DNA of 64,000 nt from Bacteroidales bacterium (GCA_910575495.1 CAJTFS010000001.1:1-64000), one strand, 5' to 3'. Numbered from the stretch's first letter, positions 20,188 to 32,943 are shown. Notes: generated by a model from the sequence alone, not told the origin. Numbers and translations are program-made.

Positions 20188-21243
20188 AGATGCTTGGACG
20201 CAGCGCACGGGGCGGGCCGCAACCCGGTGGCCTCCGGTAAGCGGATGCGCAATGTCCGCTCCGAGGGAAAAAAGACCGGCATGCAGGTCGCCCGAAACCC
20301 ACGGCGACGAAGCCCACATGTAGCCGCTCATGCCGACTTCCGCCAAGGCTCCCGTCTCACGGTGGCGGTAGCCCGTAGCAGGCGCAAGGAGCAATCGCTC
20401 GGATGAATGCGGCGGCGGATGCGAACAATGGTTTATGCTACGAATGTCGATGCGTTTACTTCGTACGGAATGTCGGGCGCAGCCTGCGGGGCACGCTTGC
20501 GGGCCTCCGCTGCGGGAGGCTGCGGCCCGCACGACTCAAAGAGCCGAACGACGGCGACAGCAAATCGTTCGCCCGGACCGGCTGCGATCGTCCCACCTCG
20601 ACAACCTTACTTTGTCATTCTGAACGAAGTGAAGAATCTTTTCCCTTGCGAACCAAAGGCCGCGGACGGACTATGCCGAGCAAGGAGGAGAAAGACAAAC
20701 GAAGTGCAGTCAAGAATCTATTTTGGGCAAGGTTACAGATTCTTCGTCGATCTTCCGATCTCCTCAGAATGACAAAACGGGAAGAACTGCGCGTCGCACA
20801 ACGCGTTGGAACCAAACTATTCATTGTTCGCAAACTCCGCGGCAGACTGGAATATGCAACTGGCGGCAACGAGGGGAGGTAAAAGGGAAAGATAGATGTT
20901 CGGAGCGGCCGCAGCTTGCAGAGGTAAACACCGGCTAACCGGGCGAGCCGAAGCCCCGCCACGCGGAGGCTCGCAGAATTTATAAATCCCCGTTCTTAAC
21001 GGGGCTCGCTCCGCGGGCTTCGGCACGAGAATATTTGCGCTACCGGTCGACCGCGTCGGACAAAAAGCCGGTGCCGGTATCTCTGCCGAACCAAAACCGT
21101 AAGCTGGCTGCGGCCCGCGCAACGCTGCGCACCCGAAACAACTGTTTCCTTACATAACCCTCCCGCGCCATTACGCTGCCAGCGGACTGCTGAATCTACA
21201 TAAACCACGCTGGTACGAACCATGATCCGCACCACTCCGGGCC
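20188..21243 (-). repeat. Dispersed cassette-like element E2 with DGR-type variable end
   Basis: Read on the minus strand this begins (21243) with the cassette head also found in the 57-63 kb array. It ends (20410-20188) with a variable-repeat-like segment reading ...GYRHRETGALAEVG...AHPLTGGHRVAARPVRCVQ. About 700 bp of other repeat DNA sits between the two parts, including AGAATGACAAA-type repeats (20615-20780) and a block shared with E1 and E3. No open frame joins head and variable end, and there is no start for a target protein. The gap between this element and folB (21244-21493) holds no clear gene. Confidence 0.7.
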
Positions 21244-21493
21244 GGGAAACCGCCGGTTAAACAGCATGAAAGCATCGGACCGAAACACGTTGCCGCACTC
21301 CGGTCCGACGATTCGGGAAGCAACCCATGATTCCGAAACCCGGGCTGTATCTCCTTTGCAACCCGATAGCTCCAGCCGCATGCTTTCGCAAAAGCGAAAA
21401 AAGCAAAAACTACCGAAGCAAGAGCCAAAACAAAAGAGTGAAACACAAGAACATCCGACCGCGCCGCATAACGCGAACGTCGGGCCTGCCTGC

Positions 21494-21847
21494 CTATTTC
21501 TCAAGCGTAACGCTGGCCCGGTCGAGCTTGCCGCCCAACGGCGGAGCGAGCTTGGAAACAGTGCAGGAGAGATGCCGGATTTGCGGAAAAGCCGCATAGA
21601 GGGCATCGATGATGTTCATCGCCACGCGCTCGATGGTGCGTTGCGCGACGGCCATCTGTTGGCGGACGATCTCGTAGACGGTCAGATAGTTGACCGCCTT
21701 TTCCACGCAGTCCTCAGCGGCCACGTCGCCCAGTTCGGCCGTGACGGTCAGATCGACCGTGAAGCGGTTGCCCACCTTGCGTTCGAGCTCGTAACAGCCG
21801 TGGAACGCATGGAACTCCATGCGCTCCAACGTAATGCGGTATTCCAT
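21494..21847 (-). CDS. folB: Dihydroneopterin aldolase
   Basis: A 117-residue FolB-family enzyme of folate synthesis, cleaving dihydroneopterin to 6-hydroxymethyl-dihydropterin. Family features seen are the RMEFHAFHGCY.LER..G N-terminal motif, EKAVNYLTVYEIV (the catalytic-site Tyr region) and the IERVAMNIIDAL helix. The ATG at 21847 overlaps the TGA of tyrS; a GTG one codon upstream is an alternative start. Translational coupling with tyrS is likely. Confidence 0.92.
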   Translation of the reverse strand: MEYRITLERMEFHAFHGCYELERKVGNRFTVDLTVTAELGDVAAEDCVEKAVNYLTVYEIVRQQMAVAQRTIERVAMNIIDALYAAFPQIRHLSCTVSKLAPPLGGKLDRASVTLEK

Positions 21848-23142
21848 CACTCGACGATAAGCAGATAATAGTTCTTCTTGCCTCTCTGCACAAGCAGGTA
21901 TTTCCCGGCGATAAGGTCCGATTCACTCACCGGACGCATCGGATCGGCGACTTTTTCCTTGTTGAGCGACACGCCGCCGCCCTGCACCATCTTGCGGCAC
22001 TCGCCCTTCGAGGGGAAGACCTGCGCCTTCTCGGCTGCGAGGTCGACGAACGGAAGCCCGAGGTCGGCTCGGGCGATGCGGAACTGCGGCACGCCCTCGA
22101 AGACCTGCAACAGGGTCGTTTCATCGAGTTTGTGCAACGCTTCGGAAGTGGCACCGCCGAAGAGGATGGCCGACGCCTCGACCGCCTTCTCGTACTCCTC
22201 GCGGGAGTGGATCATGGTGGTGATCTCCTGCGCCAGGCGTTTCTGCAACACGCGCAAGTGGGGCGCGGCATCGTGCTCGGCGACGAGAGCATCGATGGCA
22301 GACCGGTCGAGCAACGTGAAAATCTTGATGTAGCGCTTGGCATCCTCGTCGCTGACGTTGAGCCAGAACTGGTAGAACTTGTAAGGAGACGTATAGCGCG
22401 GATCGAGCCACACGTTGCCGCTCTCGGTCTTGCCGAACTTGGTGCCGTCGGCCTTGGTAATCAGAGGACACGTAATGGCGAACGCCTCGGCCCCGGCACC
22501 CAGCTTGCGGCGGATGAGTTCGGTGCCGGTGGTGATGTTGCCCCACTGGTCGGCACCGCCGAGCTGGACCTTGCAGTTCATCGTCTCGTAGAGGTGCAGG
22601 AAGTCGTAGCCCTGCACGAGCTGGTAGGTGAACTCGGTGAACGACATGCCGTCGCCCTCGCCGTTGAAACGCTTCTTGACCGAATCCTTGGCCATCATGT
22701 AGTTGACCGTGATGCACTTGCCGATGTCGCGGATGAAGTCGAGGAACGAAAAGTCCTTCATCCAGTCGTAGTTGTTGACCATGACGGCGGCATTGGGCGC
22801 ATCGGATTCGAAGTCGAGCAGTTTGGCCAGCTGGCGCTTGATCGCCTCTTGATTATGACGCAAGGTGGTTTCGTCGAGCAGGTTGCGCTCCTGCGACTTG
22901 CCCGAAGGGTCGCCGATCATGCCGGTGGCTCCGCCGACGAGCGCCAGCGGACGATGGCCGCACAGCTGGAAGTGCTTGAGGATCATCACACCCACCAGGT
23001 GGCCGATATGCAGCGAGTCGGCCGTGGGGTCGATACCCAGGTAGGCCGTCGTCATCTCCTTTTCGAGCTGTTCCTTCGCGCCGGGCATGATGGTGTGGAT
23101 CATGCCGCGCCATTCGAGTTCTTCGATAAAATTCTTTGTCAT
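21847..23142 (-). CDS. tyrS: Tyrosyl-tRNA synthetase
   Basis: A 431-residue class I synthetase charging tRNA-Tyr. Seen: the HIGH-type motif [10 protein letters not shown] (about 40-49), the tyrosine-binding [14 protein letters not shown] and [12 protein letters not shown], the KMSKS-like KFGKT loop, and a C-terminal S4 RNA-binding domain ([19 protein letters not shown], about 370 onward). Start [13 protein letters not shown] is standard. It lies 85 nt after dnaX and overlaps folB, so dnaX-tyrS-folB may be one transcript. Confidence 0.97.
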   Translation of the reverse strand: MTKNFIEELEWRGMIHTIMPGAKEQLEKEMTTAYLGIDPTADSLHIGHLVGVMILKHFQLCGHRPLALVGGATGMIGDPSGKSQERNLLDETTLRHNQEAIKRQLAKLLDFESDAPNAAVMVNNYDWMKDFSFLDFIRDIGKCITVNYMMAKDSVKKRFNGEGDGMSFTEFTYQLVQGYDFLHLYETMNCKVQLGGADQWGNITTGTELIRRKLGAGAEAFAITCPLITKADGTKFGKTESGNVWLDPRYTSPYKFYQFWLNVSDEDAKRYIKIFTLLDRSAIDALVAEHDAAPHLRVLQKRLAQEITTMIHSREEYEKAVEASAILFGGATSEALHKLDETTLLQVFEGVPQFRIARADLGLPFVDLAAEKAQVFPSKGECRKMVQGGGVSLNKEKVADPMRPVSESDLIAGKYLLVQRGKKNYYLLIVE

Positions 23143-23227
23143 ATCTTTTTCTTGTTCTACTTACTTCTTCGGAAAAGCGTCCGTATACGGGCAAGACCGA
23201 CCCTGCACCGTATTCGGAACAACCGAC

Positions 23228-25309
<2,082 letters not shown>

Positions 25310-25316
25310 AATAGTG

Positions 25317-25349
25317 CAAATATACGAATAAGCCGAATACAAAACCAAA
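25317..25349 (-). promoter_or_regulatory. Promoter of dnaX
   Basis: On the minus strand, TTTG (25346-25349), 21 nt, TATATTTG (25317-25324), only ~8 nt before the ATG. Transcription would give a nearly leaderless mRNA. Confidence 0.7.
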
Positions 25350-25648
25350 TTTGTTTGGATTTTATTGAGGCGAAGTATCTAAGATGAAATCGAAGATATA
25401 GAAACAAAGGTGAAAGGCGAAAGGCGAAAGGCGAAATTCGGCTCGCACGCGGTTCGCCGGGAAGCCGGAAGACCGCGACGCATAGCCGGCCTGCTATTCT
25501 GTCCGGCCGATGCTGCAAATTGGCAGTCCGGCATGTCGGATTGTCGGCCGGAACGCGTCAGCGACTGACACGATGTCCGCAAAGCGCGGCGTGGCAGGTC
25601 TTTTGCTTCTGAAAAGCGAGAAACGGCAAAACAAAATTCACAACAACA

Positions 25649-28246
25649 ATGAATATCAACACTCTGACCATCAAGGCGCAGGAAGCGCTCCAGGCGGCGC
25701 TTTCGCTGGCGCGCGAGCGGGGGCAGCAGGCTGTCGAACCGCTCCACCTGCTTTCGGTTCTCGTGCGCGAGGACGATTCGCTGGCCGCATTCCTCCTGGG
25801 GCGCGTCGGCGTCAACGTACGCGGACTGCGCGAGGAGGCCGAACGTGCCGTAGACGCACTGCCCCGCGTGGAGGGCGGCGGCGAACAGTTCTTCTCGCAG
25901 GACATCACGCGGACGATCCAGAAAGCCGTCGACTTCACCAAGAACTTCGGCGACAAATATGCGTCGGTCGAGCACCTGCTGCTGGGTCTGGTGGCCGAGC
26001 GCGGCGCAGCCTCGGAGATGCTCAAGCGCCACGGCGCCACGGAAAAGGAGCTGATCGAAGCGATCCGCACCTTCCGCAAGGGAGCGACGGTCGACTCCCC
26101 CACGTCGGAACAGCAGTTCGACGCACTGGGCAAGTACGCCGTCAATCTCAACGAACAGGCCCGGGCCGGCAAGCTCGATCCGGTCATCGGGCGCGACGAG
26201 GAGATCCGCCGGGTGCTGCAGATACTCTCGCGCCGCACGAAGAACAACCCCATCCTCGTGGGCGAAGCGGGCGTGGGCAAAACGGCCATCGCCGAAGGCA
26301 TCGCGCGCCGCATCATCGACGGCGACGTGCCGGAGAATCTGAAAAACAAGGTGATCTACTCGCTCGACATGGGTGCACTGATCGCCGGCGCGAAGTATCA
26401 AGGCGAATTCGAGGAACGCCTGAAGGCCGTGGTGCAGGAAGTGGTGGCGAGCGACGGCGAAATCCTGCTCTTCATCGACGAGATCCACACGCTGGTGGGC
26501 GCCGGCAAGTCGTCGGGGGCGATGGACGCGGCCAACATCCTCAAACCGGCCCTGGCGCGCGGCGAACTGCGCACCATCGGCGCCACGACGCTGGACGAAT
26601 TCCAGAAATACTTCGAACAGGACAAGGCGCTCGAACGCCGCTTCCAGAAGGTGATGGTCGACGAACCGACGCGCGAAGACGCCATCTCGATCCTGCGCGG
26701 ACTCAAGGAACGCTACGAAAACCACCACCAGGTGCGCATCAAGGACGAAGCGATCGTGGCGGCCGTCGAGCTGTCGACCCGCTACATCACCTCGCGCTTC
26801 CTGCCCGACAAAGCGATCGACCTGGTGGACGAGGCGGCCTCGCGCCTGCGTCTGGAGATGAACTCCGTGCCCGAGGAGATCGACACCCTCGACCGGCGCG
26901 TGCGCCAGCTGGAGATCGAACGCGAAGCGATCCGCCGCGAGAAGGACAAGGAACGGGTGGAGCAGCTCACCCAGGAGATCGAGGAACTCAAGTCGCGCGA
27001 CGCGGCGATGCGCGCCAAGTGGCAGGGCCAGCGCGACCTGCTGCGCAAGATACAGGACAACAAGGACAAGATCGAACGCCTCAACGTCGAAGCCCGCCAG
27101 GCCGAACGCGAAGGCGACTACGGCCGGGTGGCCGAGATCCGCTACGGCAAGATTCAGCAGGCTGAAAAGGAGATCGAAGCCTTTCAGGAAGAATACCGCC
27201 AGACGGCCGCCAACGGCTCGATGATCAAGGAGGAGGTCGACGCCGAAGACGTGGCCGAAGTGGTATCGCGCTGGACGGGCGTTCCGGTGACGCGGATGCT
27301 GGCCTCGGAGCGCGAGAAACTGCTGCACATGGAAGAGGAGCTGCACAAGCGCGTAGTGGGACAGGAGCAGGCCATCGCGGCGATTTCCGACGCCGTGCGC
27401 CGCTCGCGGGCCGGGCTCAACGACCCGCGCAAGCCCATCGGCTCGTTCATCTTCCTCGGCACGACGGGCGTGGGCAAGACCGAGCTAGCCAAGGCGCTGG
27501 CCGAATTCCTGTTCAACGACGACCAGATGCTCACGCGCATCGACATGAGCGAATACCAGGAACGCCACAGCGTCTCGCGGCTGGTGGGCGCCCCTCCGGG
27601 ATACGTGGGTTACGACGAGGGCGGCCAGCTGACCGAAGCCGTGCGGCGCAAACCCTACTCGGTGGTGCTCCTGGACGAAATCGAAAAGGCCCATCCCGAC
27701 GTCTTCAACATCCTGCTTCAGGTGCTCGACGACGGCCGTCTGACCGACAACAAGGGCCGCACGGTCGACTTCCGCAACACCATCGTCATCATGACCTCGA
27801 ACATGGGGGCGCAGATCATCCAGGAGCGTTTCGCGGCGGCGGCCGACGGCAAGCGGCTCGATCCGGAGGTGGTCGAACGGACGCGCGACGAGGTGGTCGA
27901 CTTGCTCAAGCAGCACCTCAAGCCGGAGTTTCTGAACCGCATCGACGAAATCGTGATGTTCGAACCGCTGACGCATGCCGACATCGAACGCATCGTCGAC
28001 ATCCAGTTAGGCATCGTACGCAAGATGCTGGCCGGCAACGGCATTGTCCTGGAGTACACCGACAAGGCGCGCCGATGGATAGCCGATGCAGGGTTCGATC
28101 CGCTCTACGGCGCCCGTCCGGTCAAACGGACCATCCAGCGCTACGTGGTCAACGACCTCTCGAAGCGGATTCTGGCCGGCGAGGTCGACCGCTCGAAGCC
28201 TATCCGCATCGACTCGGCGGACGACGGGCTGACGTTCGAGAACTGA
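25649..28246 (+). CDS. clpB: ATP-dependent disaggregase ClpB
   Basis: An 865-residue Hsp100 chaperone that pulls proteins out of aggregates with DnaK. Domains in order: N-domain (1-145), AAA1 with Walker [14 protein letters not shown] (about 205-217) and Walker [15 protein letters not shown], a coiled-coil middle domain (about 405-525, E/R/K-rich), AAA2 with Walker [14 protein letters not shown] (about 605) and [14 protein letters not shown], and a C-terminal domain. The middle domain marks ClpB rather than ClpA or ClpC. No CIRCE-like operator was seen. It converges on the next gene with a shared terminator. Confidence 0.97.
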   Translation: MNINTLTIKAQEALQAALSLARERGQQAVEPLHLLSVLVREDDSLAAFLLGRVGVNVRGLREEAERAVDALPRVEGGGEQFFSQDITRTIQKAVDFTKNFGDKYASVEHLLLGLVAERGAASEMLKRHGATEKELIEAIRTFRKGATVDSPTSEQQFDALGKYAVNLNEQARAGKLDPVIGRDEEIRRVLQILSRRTKNNPILVGEAGVGKTAIAEGIARRIIDGDVPENLKNKVIYSLDMGALIAGAKYQGEFEERLKAVVQEVVASDGEILLFIDEIHTLVGAGKSSGAMDAANILKPALARGELRTIGATTLDEFQKYFEQDKALERRFQKVMVDEPTREDAISILRGLKERYENHHQVRIKDEAIVAAVELSTRYITSRFLPDKAIDLVDEAASRLRLEMNSVPEEIDTLDRRVRQLEIEREAIRREKDKERVEQLTQEIEELKSRDAAMRAKWQGQRDLLRKIQDNKDKIERLNVEARQAEREGDYGRVAEIRYGKIQQAEKEIEAFQEEYRQTAANGSMIKEEVDAEDVAEVVSRWTGVPVTRMLASEREKLLHMEEELHKRVVGQEQAIAAISDAVRRSRAGLNDPRKPIGSFIFLGTTGVGKTELAKALAEFLFNDDQMLTRIDMSEYQERHSVSRLVGAPPGYVGYDEGGQLTEAVRRKPYSVVLLDEIEKAHPDVFNILLQVLDDGRLTDNKGRTVDFRNTIVIMTSNMGAQIIQERFAAAADGKRLDPEVVERTRDEVVDLLKQHLKPEFLNRIDEIVMFEPLTHADIERIVDIQLGIVRKMLAGNGIVLEYTDKARRWIADAGFDPLYGARPVKRTIQRYVVNDLSKRILAGEVDRSKPIRIDSADDGLTFEN

Positions 28247-28285
28247 AAAGAGGAAAGGTCTGCGATCGCAGACCTTTCCTCTTTC
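28247..28285. terminator. Bidirectional terminator between clpB and the glycosyltransferase gene
   Basis: AAAGAGGAAAGGTCTGC / GCAGACCTTTCCTCTTT, a near-perfect ~17-bp inverted repeat with A and T tails. Confidence 0.85.
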
Positions 28286-29225
28286 ATAATCCTTTTTTGG
28301 CCAGCAGCCACGCCAGCCGGTTGTAGAAGTTGAGCACGGGCGTGCGCCAAGCGACGGGCAGCGCATTGAGCACGCGCACCTTGCGGAGCGTACGGCGATA
28401 AGTGCGGGTAAACGAGAAGGTGCGGGCGGCGCGGGCGGCCTCCTCGGTGCCGCCCTTGGCGCTCAGCACCAAAGCCTTGCCCAAAGCGGCACGGGCAATG
28501 AACTCGCGTTCCTCGATGGGTGCAGCCGGGTCGTAAAGCGCCTCGAACGAAAACGGAGTCCGCTCGGGCGTATAGATCGCCGACGAACGGTTCGACGCCA
28601 CTTTCGAGTAACGGCAAAGCCGCGCGGGCGAGAAGCAGACGGGCCAGCGACGGGCGATCTTGATCCACATGTAAAGGTCGCCCCCGATTTTCATTCCCTC
28701 GGGAAAGCCTCCAACATCGTCGAGCACCTCGCGCGGAATAGCACTGGCCGAAGGGATCGAAATGTAGCGATGGGCCGAGTCGCGGAAGAAATTATCGACG
28801 ACACCCCGCCGATCGGGCCCCGGTGCGGGGAATCGGCCGTCGTGGCTGATGACCGTGAACCCGGTCGAATAGACCCCGCACCCCGGATATTCGCGGCGCA
28901 GGGAAGCGATTTCTTCAAGAAAGCCAGGTTCCCACTCATCGTCGGCGTCGAGCAGGGCGATCAGGTCGCCCCCCGCCTCGGCAATAGCCCGGTTGCGGGC
29001 GGCACACTCTCCGGCATTGGGCTGGCGGACAAGACGAACCAGTCCGCGGCCCTCTTCGGCAGCTACGATTTCGACGATCGAGGCGCTGCGATCCGTCGAC
29101 CCGTCGTCGACCACGATGATTTCCTGCGGCCGAAGCGTCTGCGCCAGCACGGAGCGGAGCGTACCGGCAATCTCCCGTTCCTTGTTGTAGAGCGGGACAA
29201 TGACCGAAATGAAGGGATCGTGCAT
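28284..29225 (-). CDS. Glycosyltransferase family 2 protein
   Basis: A 313-residue GT-A enzyme. It has the N-terminal nucleotide-sugar fold (FISVIVPLYNKEREIAGTL, IIVVDDGSTDRS, QPNAGECAARNRAI, LIALLDADDEWEPGFLEEI) with the DxD motif at DADDEW. The C-terminal third is helical and basic. The start MHDPFISV puts the first strand at its normal position. It probably adds sugars to a surface glycan or LPS; donor and acceptor unknown. It is divergent from the DUF115-like gene and both may belong to envelope glycan synthesis. Confidence 0.88.
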   Translation of the reverse strand: MHDPFISVIVPLYNKEREIAGTLRSVLAQTLRPQEIIVVDDGSTDRSASIVEIVAAEEGRGLVRLVRQPNAGECAARNRAIAEAGGDLIALLDADDEWEPGFLEEIASLRREYPGCGVYSTGFTVISHDGRFPAPGPDRRGVVDNFFRDSAHRYISIPSASAIPREVLDDVGGFPEGMKIGGDLYMWIKIARRWPVCFSPARLCRYSKVASNRSSAIYTPERTPFSFEALYDPAAPIEEREFIARAALGKALVLSAKGGTEEAARAARTFSFTRTYRRTLRKVRVLNALPVAWRTPVLNFYNRLAWLLAKKGL

Positions 29226-29239
29226 AACCTTTCTTTTTC

Positions 29240-29270
29240 TTGCGAAGATACCCATCTTTTGCTACTTTTG
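29240..29270 (+). promoter_or_regulatory. Promoter of the DUF115-like gene
   Basis: TTG (29240-29242), 20 nt, TACTTTTG (29263-29270), 18 nt before the ATG at 29289. Confidence 0.6.
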
Positions 29271-29288
29271 CAAATAAAACCCTTGCTG

Positions 29289-30173
29289 ATGACTCTCTTC
29301 GAAAAACTCGACCGCTTTCTGCGCAATCTCTACGAAACCGGATTCTACTTTCTGGCGATGGCTGTGAAGGAGAATTTCCGCAACTATGTCGGCCGGGCAG
29401 GCACGGCGGGCGCACCGGCGCCGACGATGGCGATTCTGGGCAACGGTCCGGCGCTGGCCGACGAACTGCCGCGCCTGCTGGAAGAGATGCGGGGGGGGGA
29501 CCGCGATTTTCTGGCTGTCAACTTCTTCGCGCAGGACGAACGTTTCGCCGAGCTGCGCCCGGCCTACTATGTACTCTCCGACCCGATGTTCTTCCGCGAT
29601 ACGGACGAACGCGAACGGGTCGAAGCGCTCTATCGCACGATGAACGAACGGGTAACGTGGCCGATGAATCTCTATGTACAATATTATAATCCCGAGCGGT
29701 TCGACTACCGGGCCGCTCTGCCCAACCCCCATATCCGCATCGTGCCGTTCCACACGCTGATGTACCGCGGATTCCGCCGGCTCGAATTCCGGCTCTACCG
29801 CCACGGACTGGGCAGCGCCAACTTCGGCACCGTGGTGCAGGTGGGCGAATACATTGCGTTGTTGCTGGGATACAAGCGGATCGAACTCTACGGCGTGGAT
29901 CACACGCTTCTGGAGGGGCTGTGCGTAGACGGCGAAAACCGGCTGTGCCGCGCCGACCGCCATTATTATGACGACGGAGCGCCTGCCGCACTGCGGCCGA
30001 TGTTCCAGAAAGCGCCGCGGAGGCCCTATACGATGTCGGTTTATCTGGCCGAGGTAGCCGAGTTGTTCCGCGGCCACGAAGTGCTGCGCGACTACGCCGC
30101 GACGCTCGGCGCCCGCATCGTCAACCGCACACGCGGCTCGATGATCGACGCCTACGAACGGGAAAGATTCTGA
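29289..30173 (+). CDS. DUF115/MptE-like surface glycan protein, putative
   Basis: A 294-residue protein with a Rossmann-type start MAILGNGPALADELPRLL (about 52-69) and DFLAVNFFAQDERF..LRPAYYVLSDPMFF. It also has the segment GLGSANFGTVVQVGEYIALLLGYKRIELYGVDH (about 175-207), the pattern seen in DUF115 / 6-hydroxymethylpterin-kinase-like proteins that sit in polysaccharide and flagellin-glycan loci. The neighbour is a glycosyltransferase, suggesting surface glycan synthesis; the reaction is unknown. A run of nine G at 29491-29499 inside codons 68-71 could slip and switch the gene off. Start ATG at 29289 follows the promoter. Confidence 0.7.
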   Translation: MTLFEKLDRFLRNLYETGFYFLAMAVKENFRNYVGRAGTAGAPAPTMAILGNGPALADELPRLLEEMRGGDRDFLAVNFFAQDERFAELRPAYYVLSDPMFFRDTDERERVEALYRTMNERVTWPMNLYVQYYNPERFDYRAALPNPHIRIVPFHTLMYRGFRRLEFRLYRHGLGSANFGTVVQVGEYIALLLGYKRIELYGVDHTLLEGLCVDGENRLCRADRHYYDDGAPAALRPMFQKAPRRPYTMSVYLAEVAELFRGHEVLRDYAATLGARIVNRTRGSMIDAYERERF

Positions 30174-30301
30174 AAAGACAGGCGGTTCTCCGAACTGCGC
30201 GAGCCGCAGCTTCCCGGTGCGGAGGCTCGCCCCGTCAAGACCGGGGGGGGGTTATCAATTTTGCCCGCACTGCGGGCCGCAGCTGCAACCGGAAGAAACG
30301 G

Positions 30302-31264
30302 TTACTCGATATAGCGGCTCACGAACTCCTTGACCCGCCGGGTGTACTCCTCGCGATTGTCGCGGTAGGAAAGCGCGTGCGCGGCGCCCGGCACGACCCA
30401 CAGCTCCCTGTCGCCCTGCTGCTTGGCCTCATAGAGCGGATAGACCATCTCCGTCGGCACGAAATCGTCGGCATCGCCGTGGATGAACAACATCGGCAGG
30501 GTGCTTTTGCGCACCTGCTCCAAGGCCGAAGCCTCGCGGAAGTTCCATCCGTAACGCAAATCGCACAGCCAGCTGGCGACGGGCAGCAACGGGAAAGCCG
30601 GCAAACGGAACTGCTCCTTGAGTTCCTTGGCGAACTGGTCGCGGACGCTGGTATAGCCGCAGTCCTCGACGAAACACTTCACGTAGGGCTGCTGCTGCTC
30701 GCCCGAAACCATCATCGTGGTGGCGGCGCCCATCGAAATGCCGTGTACGACCATCTGCGTATGACCGCCGAAAATCCCGTTGGCGATCTTCATCCACCGC
30801 AGCACGTCCAGCCGGTCCTTCCACCCCATGCGGATGGCCCGGCCCTCGCTCTGCCCGTGGAAATAGAGGTCGGGCAGCAGGATGTTGTAACCCAGGTCGC
30901 GGTTGTACAGATAGCCGATCATCAGCATGCGGACGGCGTTGTCGGTATACCCATGCACGATAACGGCCGTGCGGTCGGTCGGCTTGGGCGCAAAAGCATA
31001 GATGGCGTGCAGCCGCTCGCCCTCGGCACCGACGATCGTGGTGTCGCGCAGGGCGCCCGTGGTTTCGAGGCTGTCCAGCCAAGGCTCCAGGAAAGGATAT
31101 TCGGCAGTCATGACCTCGCGGGCCGCAGCGTTGCGGGCGCGCATGGTCTTGCGGGGCGTGAGCGAATAGGCCAGCAGGTAGAGGCTGCCGCCGGCGACGG
31201 CACCCACAGCGACGGCCGCAACCACGGCCGTCCAGCGCAATGTTTTTTTCAATCGAACCGACAT
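30302..31264 (-). CDS. Membrane-anchored alpha/beta hydrolase
   Basis: A 320-residue serine hydrolase with an N-terminal membrane anchor (residues 10-32). The alpha/beta fold follows: VIVHGYTDNA oxyanion region, nucleophile elbow GISMGAATT (Ser about 176), acid in FIHGDADDFVP, and His in GAAHALSY. It resembles DUF1100/Bem46-like esterases of Bacteroidota acting in the periplasm; substrate unknown. It is downstream of tdh by 102 nt in the same direction and may be co-transcribed. Confidence 0.85.
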   Translation of the reverse strand: MSVRLKKTLRWTAVVAAVAVGAVAGGSLYLLAYSLTPRKTMRARNAAAREVMTAEYPFLEPWLDSLETTGALRDTTIVGAEGERLHAIYAFAPKPTDRTAVIVHGYTDNAVRMLMIGYLYNRDLGYNILLPDLYFHGQSEGRAIRMGWKDRLDVLRWMKIANGIFGGHTQMVVHGISMGAATTMMVSGEQQQPYVKCFVEDCGYTSVRDQFAKELKEQFRLPAFPLLPVASWLCDLRYGWNFREASALEQVRKSTLPMLFIHGDADDFVPTEMVYPLYEAKQQGDRELWVVPGAAHALSYRDNREEYTRRVKEFVSRYIE

Positions 31265-31366
31265 TTTACTCAGCAGCGGGAAAAAGCCCCGACGGTGACC
31301 TCCGCAAGCGGCAAGAACCGCGCCGGAACGGGACCGTCGGAGCGAAATACGATCAACGGAACGGCG

Positions 31367-32317
31367 TCAGGCCACGCCGAACTTCAGCCGGATGTGCTCC
31401 AGCATGTCGTCGGTCATGCGCGAGAGGTCCCACTCGGGTTTCCAGCCCCACTCCTCACGGGCGCAAGTATCGTCGAGCGAATTGGGCCAGCTCTCGGCGA
31501 TGGCTTTCTTGACGGGGTCGACGTCGTAGTCCATCTTGAAGCCGGGCATGCGCTTCTTGATCTCGGCACAGATGATTTCGGGCGTGAAGCTCATCGACGC
31601 AAGGTTGAAGCTGTTGCGGTGGACGAGTTTGGCGGGATCGGTCTCCATCAGTTCGACGCAGGCCCGCAAGGCATCGGGCATGTAGATCATGTCCATGTAA
31701 ACGTCGCTCGGGATGGGGCAGGTGAAACGGCCCGACCGCACGGCCTCGTAATAAATCTCCACGGCGTAGTCGGTCGTGCCGCCGCCGGGCAGCGTGACGT
31801 TGGAGATGATGCCGGGGAAGCGCACCGAACGCGTATCGACGCCGTATTTATGGTGATAGTAGTTGCCCAGCATCTCGCCGGTATACTTGCAGATGCCGTA
31901 GATGGTCGTGGGCTGCATGATGGTGTCCTGCGGCGTGCCGTCCTTGGGCGACGAGGGGCCGAAGGCGCCGATCGACGAAGGGGTGAAGAGGGCGCAATGG
32001 TGCTGGCGCGCCACTTCGAGCGAATTGTTCAACGCCCCCATGTTGACGCTCCAGGCCATCTGGGGGTTGCGCTCGCCGACGGCCGAAAGGAGCGCCACAA
32101 GGTTGAAGATCGTGTCGATATGGTAGCGGGCGACGATGGAAGCCATGGCCGTGGCATCGAGGGCGTTCAGCACCTCGAAAGGTCCGGCCTCGCCCAGCTC
32201 GCGGCAGTCGCGCATGTCGGTGGCCACGACGTTCGAATCGCCGTAAATCTTGCGCAGATGGCTTGTCAACTCGGAACCGATCTGACCGCCGGCGCCTACG
32301 ATAAGGATTTTCTTCAT
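31367..32317 (-). CDS. tdh: L-threonine 3-dehydrogenase, SDR type
   Basis: A 316-residue extended short-chain dehydrogenase/epimerase. Seen: NAD motif ILIVGAGGQIGSEL (4-17), LVALLSAVGE, Ser in FTPSSIGAFGP, catalytic YGICKY (Y..xK, about 141-146) and the substrate region RFPGIISNVTLPGGGTTDYA. This combination is typical of the SDR-type threonine dehydrogenase of Bacteroidetes and trypanosomes, which makes 2-amino-3-ketobutyrate from threonine. A UDP-sugar epimerase is the alternative but fits less well. The ATG at 32317 starts directly at MKKILIVGAGG. Confidence 0.85.
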   Translation of the reverse strand: MKKILIVGAGGQIGSELTSHLRKIYGDSNVVATDMRDCRELGEAGPFEVLNALDATAMASIVARYHIDTIFNLVALLSAVGERNPQMAWSVNMGALNNSLEVARQHHCALFTPSSIGAFGPSSPKDGTPQDTIMQPTTIYGICKYTGEMLGNYYHHKYGVDTRSVRFPGIISNVTLPGGGTTDYAVEIYYEAVRSGRFTCPIPSDVYMDMIYMPDALRACVELMETDPAKLVHRNSFNLASMSFTPEIICAEIKKRMPGFKMDYDVDPVKKAIAESWPNSLDDTCAREEWGWKPEWDLSRMTDDMLEHIRLKFGVA

Positions 32318-32378
32318 GGGTTGTGAGTGATGATTCGGAAGTAAAGGTAGAAAAATAATGCGAAAGTTGCACATTTTT

Positions 32379-32409
32379 TTTGTCTTTTCATTTTTCTTGT
32401 GTACTTTTG
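32379..32409 (+). promoter_or_regulatory. Promoter of tRNA-Thr
   Basis: TTTG (32379-32382), 19 nt, TACTTTTG (32402-32409), ~21 nt before the tRNA. Confidence 0.65.
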
Positions 32410-32430
32410 CATCGCTCTTGATGAGAAAAT

Positions 32431-32502
<72 letters not shown>

Positions 32503-32518
32503 CGAACGAGGAGCAGAG

Positions 32519-32549
32519 AAACCCGCCCTGCAAAGGGGCGGGTTTTTGT
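32519..32549 (+). terminator. Terminator after tRNA-Thr
   Basis: AAACCCGCCC...GGGGCGGGTTTTTG hairpin 17 nt after the tRNA. Confidence 0.8.
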
Positions 32550-32786
32550 ATTAAATAGGTCACCGCCGAAGCGGGAGCCGCAGTTGCACCCAGGCGGGCG
32601 GACGAACAGCCCGGAGCATCCGTCAGATCGACCGCAGCACTTCGGAGTCCGGCGGAAAAGAGGGAAAGAAGAAAGAAGCGACACAAAAAAGGCGTTCCGG
32701 AAGAGACGGAAGCGGACAAAATACCTATCTTTGCCCCGGCCGGCAAGTCGCGCAGCACATGCCGAGTACGGCGGAACCGGATAAAA

Positions 32787-32943
32787 TTTGCCGTTGCGCC
32801 CGCCTTGCACTATCTTTGCAGAAAATAGGTTGCGTCTCAGCAGTATTCAAGCGAGACTTGATACTGCGTTCGACTTACACTATCTTTGCAGAAAATAGGT
32901 TGCGTCTCAGCAGTATTCAAGCGAGACTGACACTGCGCACGAT
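32787..32943 (+). promoter_or_regulatory. Duplicated promoter region of the WaaP-like kinase gene
   Basis: TTTG (32787-32790), 20 nt, TATCTTTG (32811-32818) forms one promoter. A ~60-bp segment that includes the TATCTTTG box is repeated with a 70-bp period: copies start at 32808 and 32878, the second box being 32881-32888. Both contain CAGAAAATAGGTTGCGTCTC and CAGCAGTATTCAAGCGAGAC. The gene may therefore start from two sites. Confidence 0.7.

Noticed and set aside
21171-21606. Hydrophobic minus-strand frames right of element E2
   Set aside because: Cys/Phe-rich translations overlap a repeat and the end of folB; no family and no start signal.
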